Source: Atriophallophorus winterbourni (Eukaryota > Platyhelminthes > Trematoda > Plagiorchiida > Microphallidae). Taken from it: a stretch of 64,000 nucleotides of DNA. Within the stretch, counting starts at the first letter, position 1. Every line of letters begins with the position of its first letter. The notes beneath the pieces were generated by a model. The model was not told the DNA's origin. It searched no databases and saw only the letters and a program-made list of their open reading frames with translations. The DNA is taken from assembly GCA_013407085.1 (NCBI GenBank), contig JACCGJ010019621.1, positions 50,125 to 114,124 on the forward strand, given 5' to 3'. The position numbers and the translations under genes were made by a program. Positions 1 to 13,211 of this stretch are shown one piece after another.

Positions 1-1289
1 TAAAATTGTAAGCTCTGATTCTTTTCAACATTCTCGATCTCAGAGTGATGTAGAAATGTTTGTAGTTTACGTACTTACATATACGGCATTGCTAGCTCTG
101 ATTAGTTAAAAATATGTCGATCTCAGATTGGTTCAAAACGTTTGTAGTTTTTGAACTGAAATTTTCGAGCATTTTCACCTCTGATTTGTTCGAACATTGT
201 CGATCTCAGATTAGTTTACCAACTTTTGTAGTTTTTGGACGGAAATACTACGCATTGTCAGCTCTGATTGTTTTATCCATTGTCGATCTCAGATTAATTC
301 CAAACGTTTGTAGGTTTTGGACGGAAATATTAGGCATTGTCAGCTTTAATTGTTTTAATCATTGTCGATCTCAGATTAATTCCAAACGATTGTAGTTTTC
401 GAAATGAAATATTAGGCATTGTCAGCTCTAATTGTCGATCTCTAATTGATTTAAGACGTTTGTTGTTTTTGGATCGGAATACTGAGCATTGTCAGCTATG
501 ATTGGTTCAAACTTCTATGATCTTTGATTGGTTCGAAACGTGTGTTGTCTTAGGACTGAAATATCAAGCATTGTTAGATCTAGTTAATTCAAACATTGAC
601 TATCTCAGATTGGTTCAAATCGTTTGTAGTTTTTGGACTGAAATATGAAGCATTGTCAGCTCTCATTAGTTTAAATATTTTCGATCTCAGTTTGGTTCGA
701 TACGTTTGTAGATTTTACACCGAACTATTAGGCATTGTCAGGTCTGAATCAAACAAATATTCTCGATCTCAGATTGGTTCAAAACGTTCGTAGTTTTTGA
801 ATTATAATATTGAGCATTGTTAGCTCTGATAGGTTCAAAACATTGTGGATCTCAAATTGGTTCAAAACCTTTGTAGTTTTTGCACTGAAATATAAAGCAT
901 TGTCAGGTCTGGTTAGTTTGAGAATTTCCGATTTCAAATTGGTTCAAAACGTTTGTAGATTCTTAACTGAACTATTAGGCATTATCAGCTCTGATTGGTT
1001 CAAACATTGTCGATTTAGGATTAGTTCGGAACGTTTGTAGTTTTTGGACTGAAATAAAGAGCATTGCCAGCTCTTAATAATCCAAGCATTGTCGATCTCA
1101 GATTAGTTCAAAACGTTTGTAATTTTTGGACTAAAATATTAAGCAATGTCAGCTCAGATCAGTTTAAACATTGTGGATTTCAGATTTGTTCGAAACTTTT
1201 GTAGTTTCGGACTGAAATATTAAACATTGTTAGCTCTGATTAGCTTAAGCATTTTCGATCTCAGATTGGTGTAGAAACGTTTTTAGTTT

Positions 1290-3257
1290 TTGGACTGGAA
1301 TATTGAGCATTTTCAGCTCTGATTTGTTCGAACCTTGTCGATCTCAGAATTATTTGAAACGATTGTACTGTTTGAACTGAATTATTAGGCATTGTCAGCT
1401 GTGATATATTTGAAAATATAGGATCTCTGATTTGTTCAAAACGCTTGTAGTTTTTGGACAGATATATCAAGCAATGTCAGCTTTGATTGGTTCAAACATT
1501 GTCGATCTCAGATTGGTTCAATACGTTTGTAGATTTGGACTGAAATATTAGGCAATGTCAGCACTGATTAGTTTGAACATTGTCAATCTCAGATTGGTTC
1601 AAAACGTTTGTAGATGTGACTGAAATATGAGGCATTGTCGGCCCTGAATTGATTCAAACATTGTTTATCTCAGATTGGTTTAGAACATTTGTAGTTTTTG
1701 GACTGAAATATTAAACATTGGCAGCTCTAGTTGGTTTGAAAATTTTTGATCCTAGATTGGTACAAAACCTTTGTAGTTCATGGAATGAAATATTAAGCAT
1801 TGTGAGCTTCGATTGGTTCAAGCATTGTCGCTCCCAGATTGCTTCGAAACATGTAAAGTTTGTGGACTGAAATAGTGAGCATTGTCAGCTCTGAATGGTT
1901 CAACCTTCCTCGATCTCAGATTGTTCCGGAACGTTTGTAGTTTTTAGACTGAAATATTAAGCATTGTCAGCTCTTATTAATTCGAACATTGTCTATCTCA
2001 AATTGATTTGAAACGTTCGACGATTTTGGACTGAAATATTAGGCAATGTCAGCTCTGATTTGTTTAAACATTGTCGATCTCCGATTTGTTCAAAACTTTT
2101 GTAGTTTTTGGACTGAAATATTGAGCACTGTTAGCTCTGTTTGGTTCAAACCTTTTCGATCTCAAAGTGGTTCAGAACTTTTGTAATTTTTGGACTGAAA
2201 TATTAGGCATTGTCAGCTCTGGTTGATTTAATCATTTTCGATCCCAGATAAGTGTAACAACGTCTGTAGTTTTTGGACGGAAATAATAGGCAATGTCTGC
2301 TCTAATTGTTTTAACTATTGTCGATCTCAGATTAGTTCCAAACGTTTGTAGTTCTTGGACTGAAATATTAAGCATTGTCAGCTCTGGTTGGTTCGAATCT
2401 TTCTTGATCTAACTTTGGTTCAAAACCTTTATATTTTATGCACTGATACATTAGGCATTTTCAGCTTTGATTGGTTCAAACATTGTCGCTCCAAGATGAC
2501 TTTGAAACGTTTGTAGTTTTTGGACTGAAATATTAAGCATTGTCAGCTCTGGTTAGTTCGAACATTTTCAATCTCGCTTTGGTTCGAAACCTTTGTATTT
2601 TATGCACTTATATATTGAGCATTTTCAGCTTTGATTGGTTCAAACATTGTCGCTCCAAGATGACTTTGAAACGTTTGAAGGTTTTGGACTGAAATATTAG
2701 GCATTGGCAGCTCTGGTTGGTTCGAACATTTTCAATCTCACTCTGGTTCAAAACCTTTGTATTTTATGCACTGATATAATAAGCATTGTCAGCTTTGATT
2801 GGTTCGAACATTGTCGCTCCAAGATGACTTTGAAACGTTTGTAGTTTTGAACTGAAAAATTGAGCATTGTCAGCTCTGTTTGGTTCGAACTTATTCAATC
2901 TCAGATTGGTTCAAAACGTTTGTAGTTTTTGGACTAAAATATTAGGCAATGTTAGCTCGGATTATTTTAAACATTGCTGATCTCAAATTGGTTAAAAACT
3001 TTTGTAGTTTTTGGACTGAAATATTGAAAATTGTAAGCTCTGATTGGTTTAAACATTCTCGATCTCAGATTGATGTAAAAACGTTTGTAGTTTTTGTAAT
3101 TACATATAAGGCATTGTTAGCTCTAATTAGTTAAAACTATGTCGATCTCAGATTGGTTCAAATCGTTTGTAGTTATTGGATTGAAATATTGAGCATTGTC
3201 AGCTCTGATTGGTTTAAACAATGTCGATCTCAGATTGGTTCAGAACGTTTGTAGTTT
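1290..3257 (+). repeat. Higher-order repeat, 1968-bp unit, copy 1
   Basis: This block of 24 monomers is followed directly by a nearly identical copy. Landmarks recur at a constant spacing: GGACTGG followed by AATATTGAGCATTTTCAG is at 1292 and 3260, and TAGCTCGGATTATTTTAAAC is at 2953 and 4921, both 1968 bp apart, which is exactly 24 x 82. Sequence just before 1290 does not match sequence just before 3258, which places the left edge. The two copies differ only by scattered substitutions and a few one-base indels, far less than adjacent monomers differ, so the duplication is recent. Confidence 0.9.
2362..2856 (+). repeat. Dimeric sub-array, three 165-bp two-monomer units
   Basis: The monomer variant carrying CGCTCCAAGATGACTTTG alternates with a variant carrying TTTTATGCACTGATA. 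The first variant recurs near 2490, 2655 and 2820, at 165-bp spacing. The same three dimers are present again inside the second copy of the 1968-bp unit (about 4330-4825), and looser versions lie near 7080-7270 and 8880-9000. Within this stretch the repeating unit has become a dimer. Confidence 0.8.
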
Positions 3258-5225
3258 TTGGACTGGAATATTGAGCATTTTCAGCTCTGATTTGTTCGAA
3301 CCTTGTCGATCTCAGAATTATTTGAAACGATTGTACTGTTTGAACTGAATTATTAGGCATTGTCAGCTGTGATATATTTGAAAATATAGGATCTCTGATT
3401 TGTTCAAAACGCTTGTAGTTTTTGGACAGATATATCAAGCAATGTCAGCTTTGATTGGTTCAAACATTGTCGATCTCAGATTGGTTCAATACGTTTGTAG
3501 ATTTGGACTGAAATATTAGGCAATGTCAGCACTGATTAGTTTGAACATTGTCAATCTCAGATTGGTTCAAAACGTTTGTAGATGTGACTGAAATATGAGG
3601 CATTGTCGGCCCTGAATTGATTCAAACATTGTTTATCTCAGATTGGTTTAGAACGTTTGTAGTTTTTGGACTGAAATATTAAACATTGGCAGCTCTAGTT
3701 GGTTTGAAAATTTTTGATCCTAGATTGGTACAAAACCTTTGTAGTTCATGGAATGGAATATTAAGCATTGTGAGCTTCGATTGGTTCAAGCATTGTCGCT
3801 CCCAGATTGCTTCGAAACATGTAAAGTTTGTGGACTGAAATAGTGAGCATTGTCAGCTCTGAATGGTTCAACCTTCCTCGATCTCAGATTGTTCCGGAAC
3901 GTTTGTAGTTTTTAGACTGAAATATTAAGCATTGTCAGCTCTTATTAATTCGAACATTGTCTATCTCAAATTGATTTGAAACGTTCGACGATTTTGGACT
4001 GAAATATTAGGCAATGTCAGCTCTGATTTGTTTAAACATTGTCGATCTCCGATTTGTTCAAAACTTTTGTAGTTTTTGGACTGAAATATTGAGCACTGTT
4101 AGCTCTGTTTGGTTCAAACCTTTTCGATCTCAAAGTGGTTCAGAACTTTTGTAATTTTTGGACTGAAATATTAGGCATTGTCAGCTCTGGTTGATTTAAT
4201 CATTTTCGATCCCAGATAAGTGTAACAACGTTTGTAGTTTTTGGACGGAAATAATAGGCAATGTCTGCTCTAATTGTTTTAACTATTGTCGATCTCAGAT
4301 TAGTTCCAAACGTTTGTAGTTTTTGGACTGAAATATTAAGCATTGTCAGCTCTGGTTGGTTCGAACCTTTCTTGATCTAACTTTGGTTCAAAACCTTTAT
4401 ATTTTATGCACTGATACATTAGGCATTTTCAGCTTTGATTGGTTCAAACATTGTCGCTTCAAGATGACTTTGAAACGTTTGTAGTTTTTGGACTGAAATA
4501 TTAAGCATTGTCAGCTCTGGTTAGTTCGAACATTTTCAATCTCGCTTTGGTTCGAAACCTTTGTATTTTATGCACTTATATATTGAGCATTTTCAGCTTT
4601 GATTGGTTCAAACATTGTCGCTCCAAGATGACTTTGGAACGTTTGAAGGTTTTGGACTGAAATATTAGGCATTGGCAGCTCTGGTTGGTTCGAACATTTT
4701 CAATCTCACTCTGGTTCAAAACCTTTGAATTTTATGCACTGATATAATAAGCATTGTCAGCTTTGATTGGTTCGAACATTGTCGCTCCAAGATGACTTTG
4801 AAACGTTTGTAGTTTTGGACTGAAAAATTGAGCATTGTCAGCTCTGTTTGGTTCGAACTTATTCAATTTCAGATTGGTTCAAAACGTTTGTAGTTTTTGG
4901 ACTAAAATATTAGGCAATGTTAGCTCGGATTATTTTAAACATTGCTGATCTCAAATTGGTTAAAAACTTTTGTAGTTTTGGACTGAAATATTGAAAATTG
5001 TAAGCTCTGATTGGTTTAAACATTCTCGATCTCAGATTGATGTAAAAACGTTTGTAGTTTTTGTAATTACATATGAGGCATTGTTAGCTCTGATTAGTTA
5101 AAACTATGTCGATCTCAGATTGGTTCAAATCGTTTGTAGTTATTGGATTAAAATATTGAGCATTGTCAGCTCTGATTGGTTTAAACAATGTCGATCTCAG
5201 ATTGGTTCAGAACGTTTGTAGTTTT
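3258..5225 (+). repeat. Higher-order repeat, 1968-bp unit, copy 2
   Basis: This is the second copy of the 24-monomer block, directly abutting the first. Similarity to copy 1 stops at about 5226, where copy 2 reads TTTTTAGACTCAAATATC and copy 1 reads on into the copy 2 start. Parts of its right end (TAGCTCGGATTATTTTAAAC and the following two or three monomers) occur a third time near 7466, so pieces of this block have also been copied further right. Confidence 0.9.
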
Positions 5226-5549
5226 TAGACTCAAATATCAAGCATTGTCAGCTCTAATTAATTCAAACATTGTCGATCTCAGATTGGTTCAAAACGTTTG
5301 TAGTTTTTGGACTAGAATATTAGGCAATGTCAGCTCGGATTAGTTTAAACATTGTCGATCTCAGATTGGTTTAAAACTTCTGTAGTGTTTGGACTGGAAT
5401 ATTAGAAATTGTAAGCTCTGATTGGTTTAAACATTCTCGATCTCAGATTGATGTAAAAACGTTTGTAGTTTTTGTACATACATATAAGGCATTGTTCGCT
5501 CTGATTGGTTTAAACAATGTCGATCTCAGATTGGTTCAGAACGTTTGTA

Positions 5550-7850
5550 GTTTTTGGACTGAAATATTATGCATTGTCAGCTCTGGTTGGTTTGAAGATT
5601 TTTAATCTTATATTGGTCCGAAACCTTTGTAGTTCATGGACTAAAATATTAAGCATTGTGAGCTTTGATTGGTTTCAGCATTGTCGCTCCCAGATTGCTT
5701 CGAAACATTTATAGTTCTTGAACTGAAATATTGAGCATTGTCAGCTCTGAATGGTTCAACCTTGCTCGATCTCAGATTGTTTGGGAACGTTTGTAGTTCT
5801 TAGTCTTAAATATTAAGCATTGTCAGCTCTTAATAACTCAAACATTGTCGATCTCAGATTGATTGAAAAAGTTGGAAGATTTTGGACTGAAATATTGAGC
5901 ATTGTCAGCTCTTTTTAGTTTAAACATTGTCGATTTCGAACTTGTTCAAAACTTTTGTAATTTTTGGACTGACATATTAAGCATTGTTTGCTCTCATCGG
6001 TTCATACCTTGTCGATCTCAAATTGGTTCAGAACGTTTTCAAGTTTTGAACTGAAATATAAGGCATTGTCAGCTCTGGTTGGCTTAATCATTTTCGATCC
6101 CAGATTAGTGTAACAACGTTTGTAGTTTTTGGACGGAAATAATAATATTTGTCAGCTCTAATTAATTCAAACTTTGCCGATCTCAGATTGCTTCGGAACG
6201 TTTGTAGTTTTTGGACTGAAATATAAGGCATTGTCAGCTCAGAATTGATTCAAACATTGTTTGTCTCAGATTGGTTTAGAACGTTTGTAGTTTTTGGACT
6301 GAAATATTAAGCATTGTCAGCTCTAGTTGGTTTAAAAATTTTTGATCCTAGATTGGTTCAAAACCTTTGTAGTTCATGGAATGAAATATTAAGCATTGTG
6401 AGCTTTGATTGGTTCAGGCATTGTTGCTCTCAGATTGCTTCGAAACATGTATAGTTTGTGGACTGAAATATTGAGCATTGTAAGCTCTGAATGGTTCAAC
6501 CTTCCTCGATCTCAGATTGTTTCGGAACGTTTGTAGTTTTAAAAATGAAATATTGAGCATTGTCAGCTCTAATTAATTTAAACATTGTCTATCTCAGATT
6601 GATTTGAAAAGTTTGAAGATTTTGGACTGAAATAATAGGCAATGTCAGCTCTGATCAGTTTAAACATTGTCGATCTCAGATTTGTTCGAAACTTTTGTAG
6701 TTTTTGAACTGAAATATTGAGCATTGTTAGCTCTGTTTGCTTCAAACCTTGTCGATCTCAAATTGATTCAGAACTTTTGTAATTTTTTGGATGAAATATT
6801 AAGCATTGTCAGCTCTGGTTGGTTTAATCATTTTCGATCCCAGATTAGTGTAACAACGTTTGTAGTTTTTGGACGGAAATAATAGGCATTGTCAGCTCCA
6901 ATTGTTTTATTCATTGTCGATCTCAGATTAGTTCCAAACGTTTATAGTTTTTAGACTGAAATATTAAGCATTGTCAGCTCTAGTTAGTTCGAACATTTTT
7001 GATCTCACTATGGTTCGAAACCTTCGTATTTTATGCACTGATGTAATAAGCATTGTCAGCTTTGATTGGTTCAAACATTGTCGCTCCAAGATGACTTTGA
7101 AACGTTTGAAGTTTTCGGACAGGAATATTAAGCATTGTCAGCTTAGGTTGGTTTGAACATTTTTAATCTCACTCTGGTTCAAAACCTTTGTATTTTATGC
7201 ACTGATATAATAAGCATTGTCAGCTTTGATTGGTTCAAACATTGTCGCTCCAAGATGACTTTGAAACGTTTGTAGTTTTGGACTGAAAAATTGAGCATTG
7301 TCAGCTCTGTTTGGTTCGAACTTATTCAATCTCAGATTGTTTCGAAATGTTTGTAGTTTTTAGATTGAAATATCAAGCATTCTCAACTCTAATTAATACA
7401 AACATTGACAATCTCAGATTGGTTCAAAACGTTTGTAGTTTTTGGACTAAAATATTAGGCAATGTTAGCTCGGATTATTTTAAACATTGCTGATCTCAAA
7501 TTGGTTAAAAACTTTTGTAGTTTTTTGACTGAAATATTAAAAATTGTAAGCTCTGATTGGTTGAAACATTCTCGATCTCAGATTGATGTAAAAACGTTTG
7601 TAGTTTTTGTAATTACATATAAGGCATTGTTAGCTCTGATTAGTTAAAACTATGCCGATCTCAGATTGGTTCAAATCGTTTGTAGTTATTGGATTGAAAT
7701 ATTGAGCATTGTCAGCTCTGATTGGTTTAAACAATGTCGATCTCAGATTGGTTCAGAACGTTTCTAGTTTTTGGACTGAAATATTATGCATAGTCAGCTC
7801 TGGTTGGTTTGAAGATTTTTAATCTTATATTGGTCCGAAACCTTTGTAGT
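5550..7850 (+). repeat. Block with partial second copy near 7770 (about 27 monomers)
   Basis: A distinctive monomer series with GAAGATTTTTAATCTTATATTGG (split here as GAAGATTTTTAATC and TTATATTGG) begins near 5556 and again near 7773, 2217 bp apart. It is followed in both places by the same order of variants (CAGATTGCTTCGAAACATTT, GAATGGTTCAACCTT). Similarity is weaker than in the 1968-bp pair, so this is an older duplication. Edges are approximate. Confidence 0.6.
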
Positions 7851-10800
7851 TTATGGACTGAAATATTAAGCATTGTGAGCTCTGATTGGTTTGAGCAATG
7901 TTGCTCCCAGATTGCTTCGAAACATTTATAGTTCTTGAACTGAAATTTTGAGCATTGTCAGCTCTGAATGGTTCAACCTTCCTCGATCTCAGATTGTCTG
8001 AGAACGTTTGTAGTTCTTAGACTAAAATATTAGGCATTGTCAGCTTTTATTAATCCAAACATTGTCGATTTCAGATTGATTTGAAACGTTTGAAGATTTT
8101 GGACTAAAATATTGAGCATTGTCAGCTCTGATTAGTTTAAACATTGTCGATCTCGAATTTGTTCAAAACTTTTGTAATTTTTGGACTGACATATTGAGCA
8201 TTGTTTGCTCTTATCGGTTCATACCTTTTCGATCTCATATTGGTTCAGAACGTTTTTAATTTTTGGACTGAAATATTAAACATTTTCAGCTCGGATTGGT
8301 TTAATCATTTTCGATCTCAGATTGGTGTAACAAATTTTGTAGTTTTTGGACGAAAATATTAGGGATTTTCAGCTCTAATTCTTTTAATCATTGTCGATCT
8401 CAGATTAATTCGAAACGTTTGTGGTTTTGGGACTGAAATTTTAAGCATTGTCAGCTCTGGTTTTTTCGAACATTTTTAGTCTAACTTTGGTTCAAAACCT
8501 TTGTATTTTAGGCACTGATATATCAAGGATTGTCAGCTTTGATTGGTTTAAACATTGTTTCTTCCAGATAACTTCGAAACATTTGTAGTTTTTGTAATGA
8601 AATATTCAGCATAGTCAGCTCTGATTGGTTCAAACTTATTCGATTTCAAATTGGTTCAGAACGTTTGTAATTATTGAACTGAAATATTGAGTATTTTCAG
8701 CTCTGGTTGGTTTAATCATTTCCGATCTCAGATTAGCGTAACAACTTTTGTAGTTTTTGGACGAGAATAATGGGCATTGTCAGCGCTAATTGTTTTAATC
8801 ACTGTCGATCTCAGATTAATTCAAAACGTTTGTAGTTTTTGTACTGAAATATTAAGCATTGTCAGCTCTGGTTGGTTCCAACATTTTTAATCTCACTTTG
8901 GTTCGAAACCTCTAGATTTTATGCACTGATATATTGAGCATTGTCAGCTTTGATTAGTTCAAACATTTTCGCTCCAAGATGACTTTGAAACGTTTGTAGT
9001 TTTTGGACTGAAATATTGAGCATTGTGAGCTCTGATTGGTTCAAACGTATTCGATCTCAGATGATTTGGGAACGTTTGTAGTTCTTAAACTAAAATATTA
9101 AGCATTGTCAGCTCTCATTAATTCAAACATTGTCGATCTCAAATTGATTTAAAACGTTTGAAGTTTATGGACTAATATATTAAGCAATATCAGCTCTAAT
9201 TAGTTTAAACATTGTCGATCTCAGATTTGTTCGAAACGTTTGTAGTTTTTTAGATGAAATATTGAGCATTGTTTGCTCTTATCGGTTCATACCTCGTCAA
9301 TCTCAAATTGATTCAGAACGTTTTTAATTTTTGGACTGAAATATTAAACATTGTCAGCTCTGAGTTGGTTTAATCATTTTCGATCTCAGATTAGTGTAAC
9401 AACTTTTGTAATTTTTGGACAAAAATATTAGGGATTGTCAGCTCTAATTGTTTTAATCATTGTCGATTTCAGATTAATTTAAAACGTTTGTGGTTTTTGG
9501 ACTGAAATTTTAAGCATTGTAAGCTCTGGTAGTTTCGAACATTTTAAGTCTCACTTTGGTTCAAAACCTCTGTATTTTAGGCACTGATATATCAAGGATT
9601 GTCAGCTTCAATTGGTTCAAACATTGTTTCTTCCAGATAACTTCGAAACGTTTGTAGTTTCTGGACTGAAATATTGAGCATTGTCAGCTCTGATTGGTTC
9701 AATCTTATTCGATCTCAAATTGGTTTAGAACGTTTGTAGTTTTTGGACTGAAATCTTAGGAATTGTTAGCTCTGATAAGTTTAATTTTCGTCGATCTCAG
9801 ATTGTTTCAAAATTTTCGTAGATTTTGGACTGAAATATTGAGCATTGCGAGCTCTGATTGGTTCAAACATTGTCGATCTCAGATTGGTTTGAAACGGTTG
9901 TAGTTTTTGGACTGAAATATTAAGCATTGTCAACTCTGGTTGGCTTAAACCTTTCCGATCTCAGATTATTGAGAAAACGTTTGTAGTTTTTAAACTGGAA
10001 TATAAGGCATTGTCAGCTCTGATAGGTTCAATCATTATCGATTTCAGATTGGTTTAAAACTTTTGTAGTTTTTGGACTGAAATATTAAGCATTGTGAGCT
10101 CTGAATGGATCAAACATTTTTAATATTAGATTGGTTCGAAATGTTTGTAGTTTTTGGACTTAAATATTGAGCATTGTCAGCTCTGATAGGTTCAATCATT
10201 TCCGATCTCAGATAAGTGTAACAACGTTCGTAGTTTTTGAAAGGAAATATTGAGCATTGTCAGCCCTCATTGTTTTAATCATTGTCGATCTCAGATTAAT
10301 TCTGAACGTTTGTAGTTTTTTGACGGAATTATCAAGCATTGTTAGCTCTGATTAGCTTAAGTTTTGTTGATCCCAGATTGTTTCATAATTTTCGTAGTTT
10401 TTCGACCAAAATATTAAGCATTGTCAGCTTTGATTGGTTGAAACATCGTCGATCTCAGATTGGTTTAGAACGGTTGTAGTTTTTGGAACGAAATATTAAG
10501 CTTTTTCAGCTCTGGTGGTTTAAACCTTTTCGATCTCAGATTGTTGTGAAAACGTTTGCAGTTTTTGGACTAGAATATAAGGCATTGTCAGCTCTGATAG
10601 GTTTATTTATTATCAATTTCAAATTGGTTCAAAACGTTCGTAGTTTTTGGATTGAAATATTTAGCATTGTCAGCTCTGATTAGTTAAAACGTTATCGATC
10701 TCAGAATAGTTTTTAGGCAAAAATATTGTGCATTGTTAGCTCTGATTGGTTCAAACATTGTCGACCCGAGATCGGTTTGAAACGTTTGTAGTTTTTCCAC

Positions 10801-12528
10801 TGAAACATTAAGCTTGGTCAGCACTGATTAGTTCAAACGTTGTCAATCTCAGATTGGTTCAGAACGTTTGTAGTTTTTGGACAGAAATATTGAGCATTGT
10901 CAGCTCTGGTTGATTTAAACATTGTCGATCTCAGATTGGTTTAAAACGTTCGTAGTTTTTGAATTGAAGTATCAAGCATTGTCAGCATTGAATGATCCAA
11001 ACATTGCCGATCTCAGATTGGTTCAAAACGTTCGTAGTTTTTGTACTGAAATATTAAGCATTTACAGATCTGGTTGGTTTGATCATTTTTGATTTCAGAA
11101 TGGTTGAAAACGTTTGTAGTTTTCAAACTTAACTATCAGGCATTGTCAGCTCTGATTGGTTCAAACATTGTCTGTCTCTAATTGGTTTAAAACGCTTGTA
11201 ATTTTTTGACTTAAATATCAAGCATTGTAAGCTCTGGTTGGTTGAAAAATTAATAATCGGAGTTTGAGTGAAAACCTATGTAGTTTGTGAACTGAAATAT
11301 TAAGCATTTTCAGCATTCATAGGTTCAAACATTTTCGATCTCAGATTGGCTTAAAACGTTTGTAGATTTTGAACTAAAATATTAAGCATTGTCAGCTCAA
11401 ACATTGTCGATCACACATTAGTTAAATTTTTTCAAGTTTTTGGACTGAAATGTTAACCAATGTCAGCTCTGTTTAGTTTGAACATTGTCGATCTCAGATT
11501 GTTTCATAAAGATTGTAATTTCAGGACTGTAAAATAAAAAACATTGTCAGGTCTGATTGGTTTAATAAATGTGGATCTCAGAAAAGTTCAAAACGTTTGA
11601 CGTTTTTGAACTGAAATATTGAGCATTATGAGCTCCGATTGCTTCAAACATTGTCGATCTAAGATTGGGGTACAACGTTTGTAGTTTTCAAACTGAAATA
11701 TTAAGAATTGTCAGCTCTGTTTAATTTAAATATTTCGATCTCAGTTTGGTTCAAAAAGTTCGAATTTTTTTAATTTGAGATATTAAGCATTGTCAGCTCT
11801 TTTTGGTTTGAACATTTTCGATTTCAGATTATTTTGATACGTTTGTAGATTTCAAACTGAACTATTAGGCATTGTCAGCTCTGGTTGGTTCAAACATTGT
11901 CGACCTCAGATTGGTTCAAAACGATCGAAGTTTTTGGAGTGAAATATTGAACATTGTCAGCTGTGATTGGTTTGAACATTTTCGATTTCGGATTTGTGTA
12001 AAAACGTTTGTAGTTTTTGGACTGAAATATTAAGCATTTTAGGCTTTGATTTGTTCAAACATTGTCGATCTCAGATTTGTTTGAAACGTTTGTAGTTTTC
12101 GAACTGAATTATTAGGCATTGCCAGCACTGATTAATTTGAACATTGACGATCTCTGATTAGTTCAACACGTTTGTAGTTTTTAGACTGAAATATCAACTA
12201 CTACCAGCTGGGGTTAGCTGGAACATTGTCGACTTCAGAATAACTCAAACGTTTGTAGATTCCCGACTGAAGTTTCAAGCATTTTCAGCCCTATTTGGTT
12301 CGAATATTGTCGCTTTCAGATTGATTCAAAACGTTTGTAGTTTTTATACTGAAATATTAAGCATTGTGAGCTCTGATTGGTTCAAACATTTTCGATCTTA
12401 GATTGGATCAGAACGTTTGTATTTTTTATACTGAAATATTAGAAATTGTCAGCTCTGTTCAATTTTAAAATTTTCCATCTCAGTTCGGGTCGATACGTTT
12501 GTGATTTTGAACTGAACTATTAGGCATT

Positions 12529-12533
12529 GTTAG
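12529..12533 (+). repeat. 5' target site duplication of the BEL/Pao insertion
   Basis: The bases are GTTAG, the last satellite bases before the LTR. The matching copy GTTTG follows the other LTR, giving four of five identical. Joining the left flank through GTTAG to CTCTGATTAG after the right copy gives a monomer in normal register. A duplication of 4-6 bp is usual for BEL/Pao. Confidence 0.8.
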
Positions 12534-13025
12534 TGTAAATGACGAAAATTTTGTGTAAAATTCCTTCTTATTTTTCTGTTTGAACAATTGAATTCTTCTT
12601 AATTCTCAACAATTTTATCTGACATTGTTTTTCTGTACACATTTAACTTTTGCACTTATATACCCCATTTTGTTTTACTGCAGTAATTTATATTGCTTGG
12701 CTGCCATTATAATTCCACGTATTTTGCTCGTGGTATTTGGAGAAAACAGGGACGATTGTTCACCATTGTATTTGTAATTTTATTTATTCGCATTTATCAT
12801 TTAGCAGTCTATCTTATCAGCATTGGCTGAATTTGTTGTTGTCATTTGGAAACTTTGAGCATTTTGGCTCACATCATTTGTACAACCCGGTACAGTTGAG
12901 GTTTGTTAATTGTTATTGTCTATTAATATTGTTAATAGAACTGTAGTAAACTCGAATCATTGTTTCGAATTGTCGAACTAAGAAACGGGTGGTTGACGCG
13001 TTGAAAAGCGACTTTAGTCAATACA
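12534..13025 (+). repeat. 5' LTR (492 bp)
   Basis: It matches the 3' LTR over its first 250 bp or so (for example GGCTGCCATTA, ATTTTGCTCGTGGTATTTGG, ACAGGGACGATTGTTCACC) and over its last 85 bp (GTAGTAAACTCGAATCATTG through GCGACTTTAGTC). The middle, about 12785-12945, is longer than in the 3' LTR. It starts TGTAAATGACG and ends AATACA. TATATA at 12657-12662 is a possible promoter element. I could not recognise a primer-binding site just after the LTR end. Confidence 0.9.
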
Positions 13026-13211
13026 GTTCTCAACTCGGATTGTTCTATTTGGAGAAACAGAAAATCGAATTGCTCATTTGGAAACGGTCGATTTGGATCG
13101 TATGCGTATTGAACAAGGATCAACTTGGATCTTCGTGCCGCAATTCTATTTCGTTTCAAACTCGGTGACGTCCCCTGTTTTTTTATATCTTCTTTTTTGC
13201 ATTAATTGATA
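13026..13211 (+). other. Element leader between 5' LTR and gag
   Basis: This is 186 bp of non-satellite sequence without a convincing ORF. The primer-binding site should lie at its left end, but no TGG-initiated tRNA complement adjoins the LTR; the first TGG is 25 bp in, at 13050-13052. The priming tRNA cannot be named from this copy. Confidence 0.6.

Larger units (their letters stand above)
1..12528 (+). repeat. 82-bp satellite array, left segment (T/G-rich form on + strand)
   Basis: This is a continuous head-to-tail array of diverged 82-bp monomers, about 150 of them. Recurring words in order are CATTGTCAGCTCTGATTGG, then TTCAAACATTGTCGATCTC, then AGATTGGTTCAAAACG, then TTTGTAGTTTTTGGACTG and AAATATTAAG. 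Two words, CATTGTC and GATTGGTTCAAA, occur twice per monomer, so the unit is two 25-26 bp halves plus a 31-bp segment. Neighbouring monomers differ at many positions, with common variants such as TTGGTGTAAAAACG and CGCTCCAAGATGACTTTG. Short ORFs here merely read the repeat. No gene, RNA gene or mobile element was seen in this segment. Confidence 0.97.

Noticed and set aside
114..395. Short ORFs of 60-105 residues throughout the satellite on the T/G-rich strand, including 810-1040, 18653-18919, 34780-35070 and 60745-61062
   Set aside because: They are readings of the 82-bp repeat in rotating frames, end at the same TAG in the monomer, and lack any codon-level constraint that I can see.
1261..1470. 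ORFs on the opposite strand of the satellite (also 3214-3438, 28725-29042, 39798-39980, 53253-53525)
   Set aside because: They are the complement of the same repeat; identical copies at 1261 and 3214 simply reflect the 1968-bp duplication.
12737..12946. ORF inside the 5' LTR and its 3' LTR counterpart at 17365-17553
   Set aside because: It lies in LTR sequence, is not conserved between the two LTRs and resembles no protein I know.
13026..13060. Primer-binding site after the 5' LTR
   Set aside because: No TGG-starting tRNA complement adjoins the LTR end; the TGG at 13050-13052 is too far away to name a tRNA with confidence.
12932..13159. Minus-strand ORF over the LTR end and leader
   Set aside because: It crosses an LTR boundary antisense to the element; a chance ORF.
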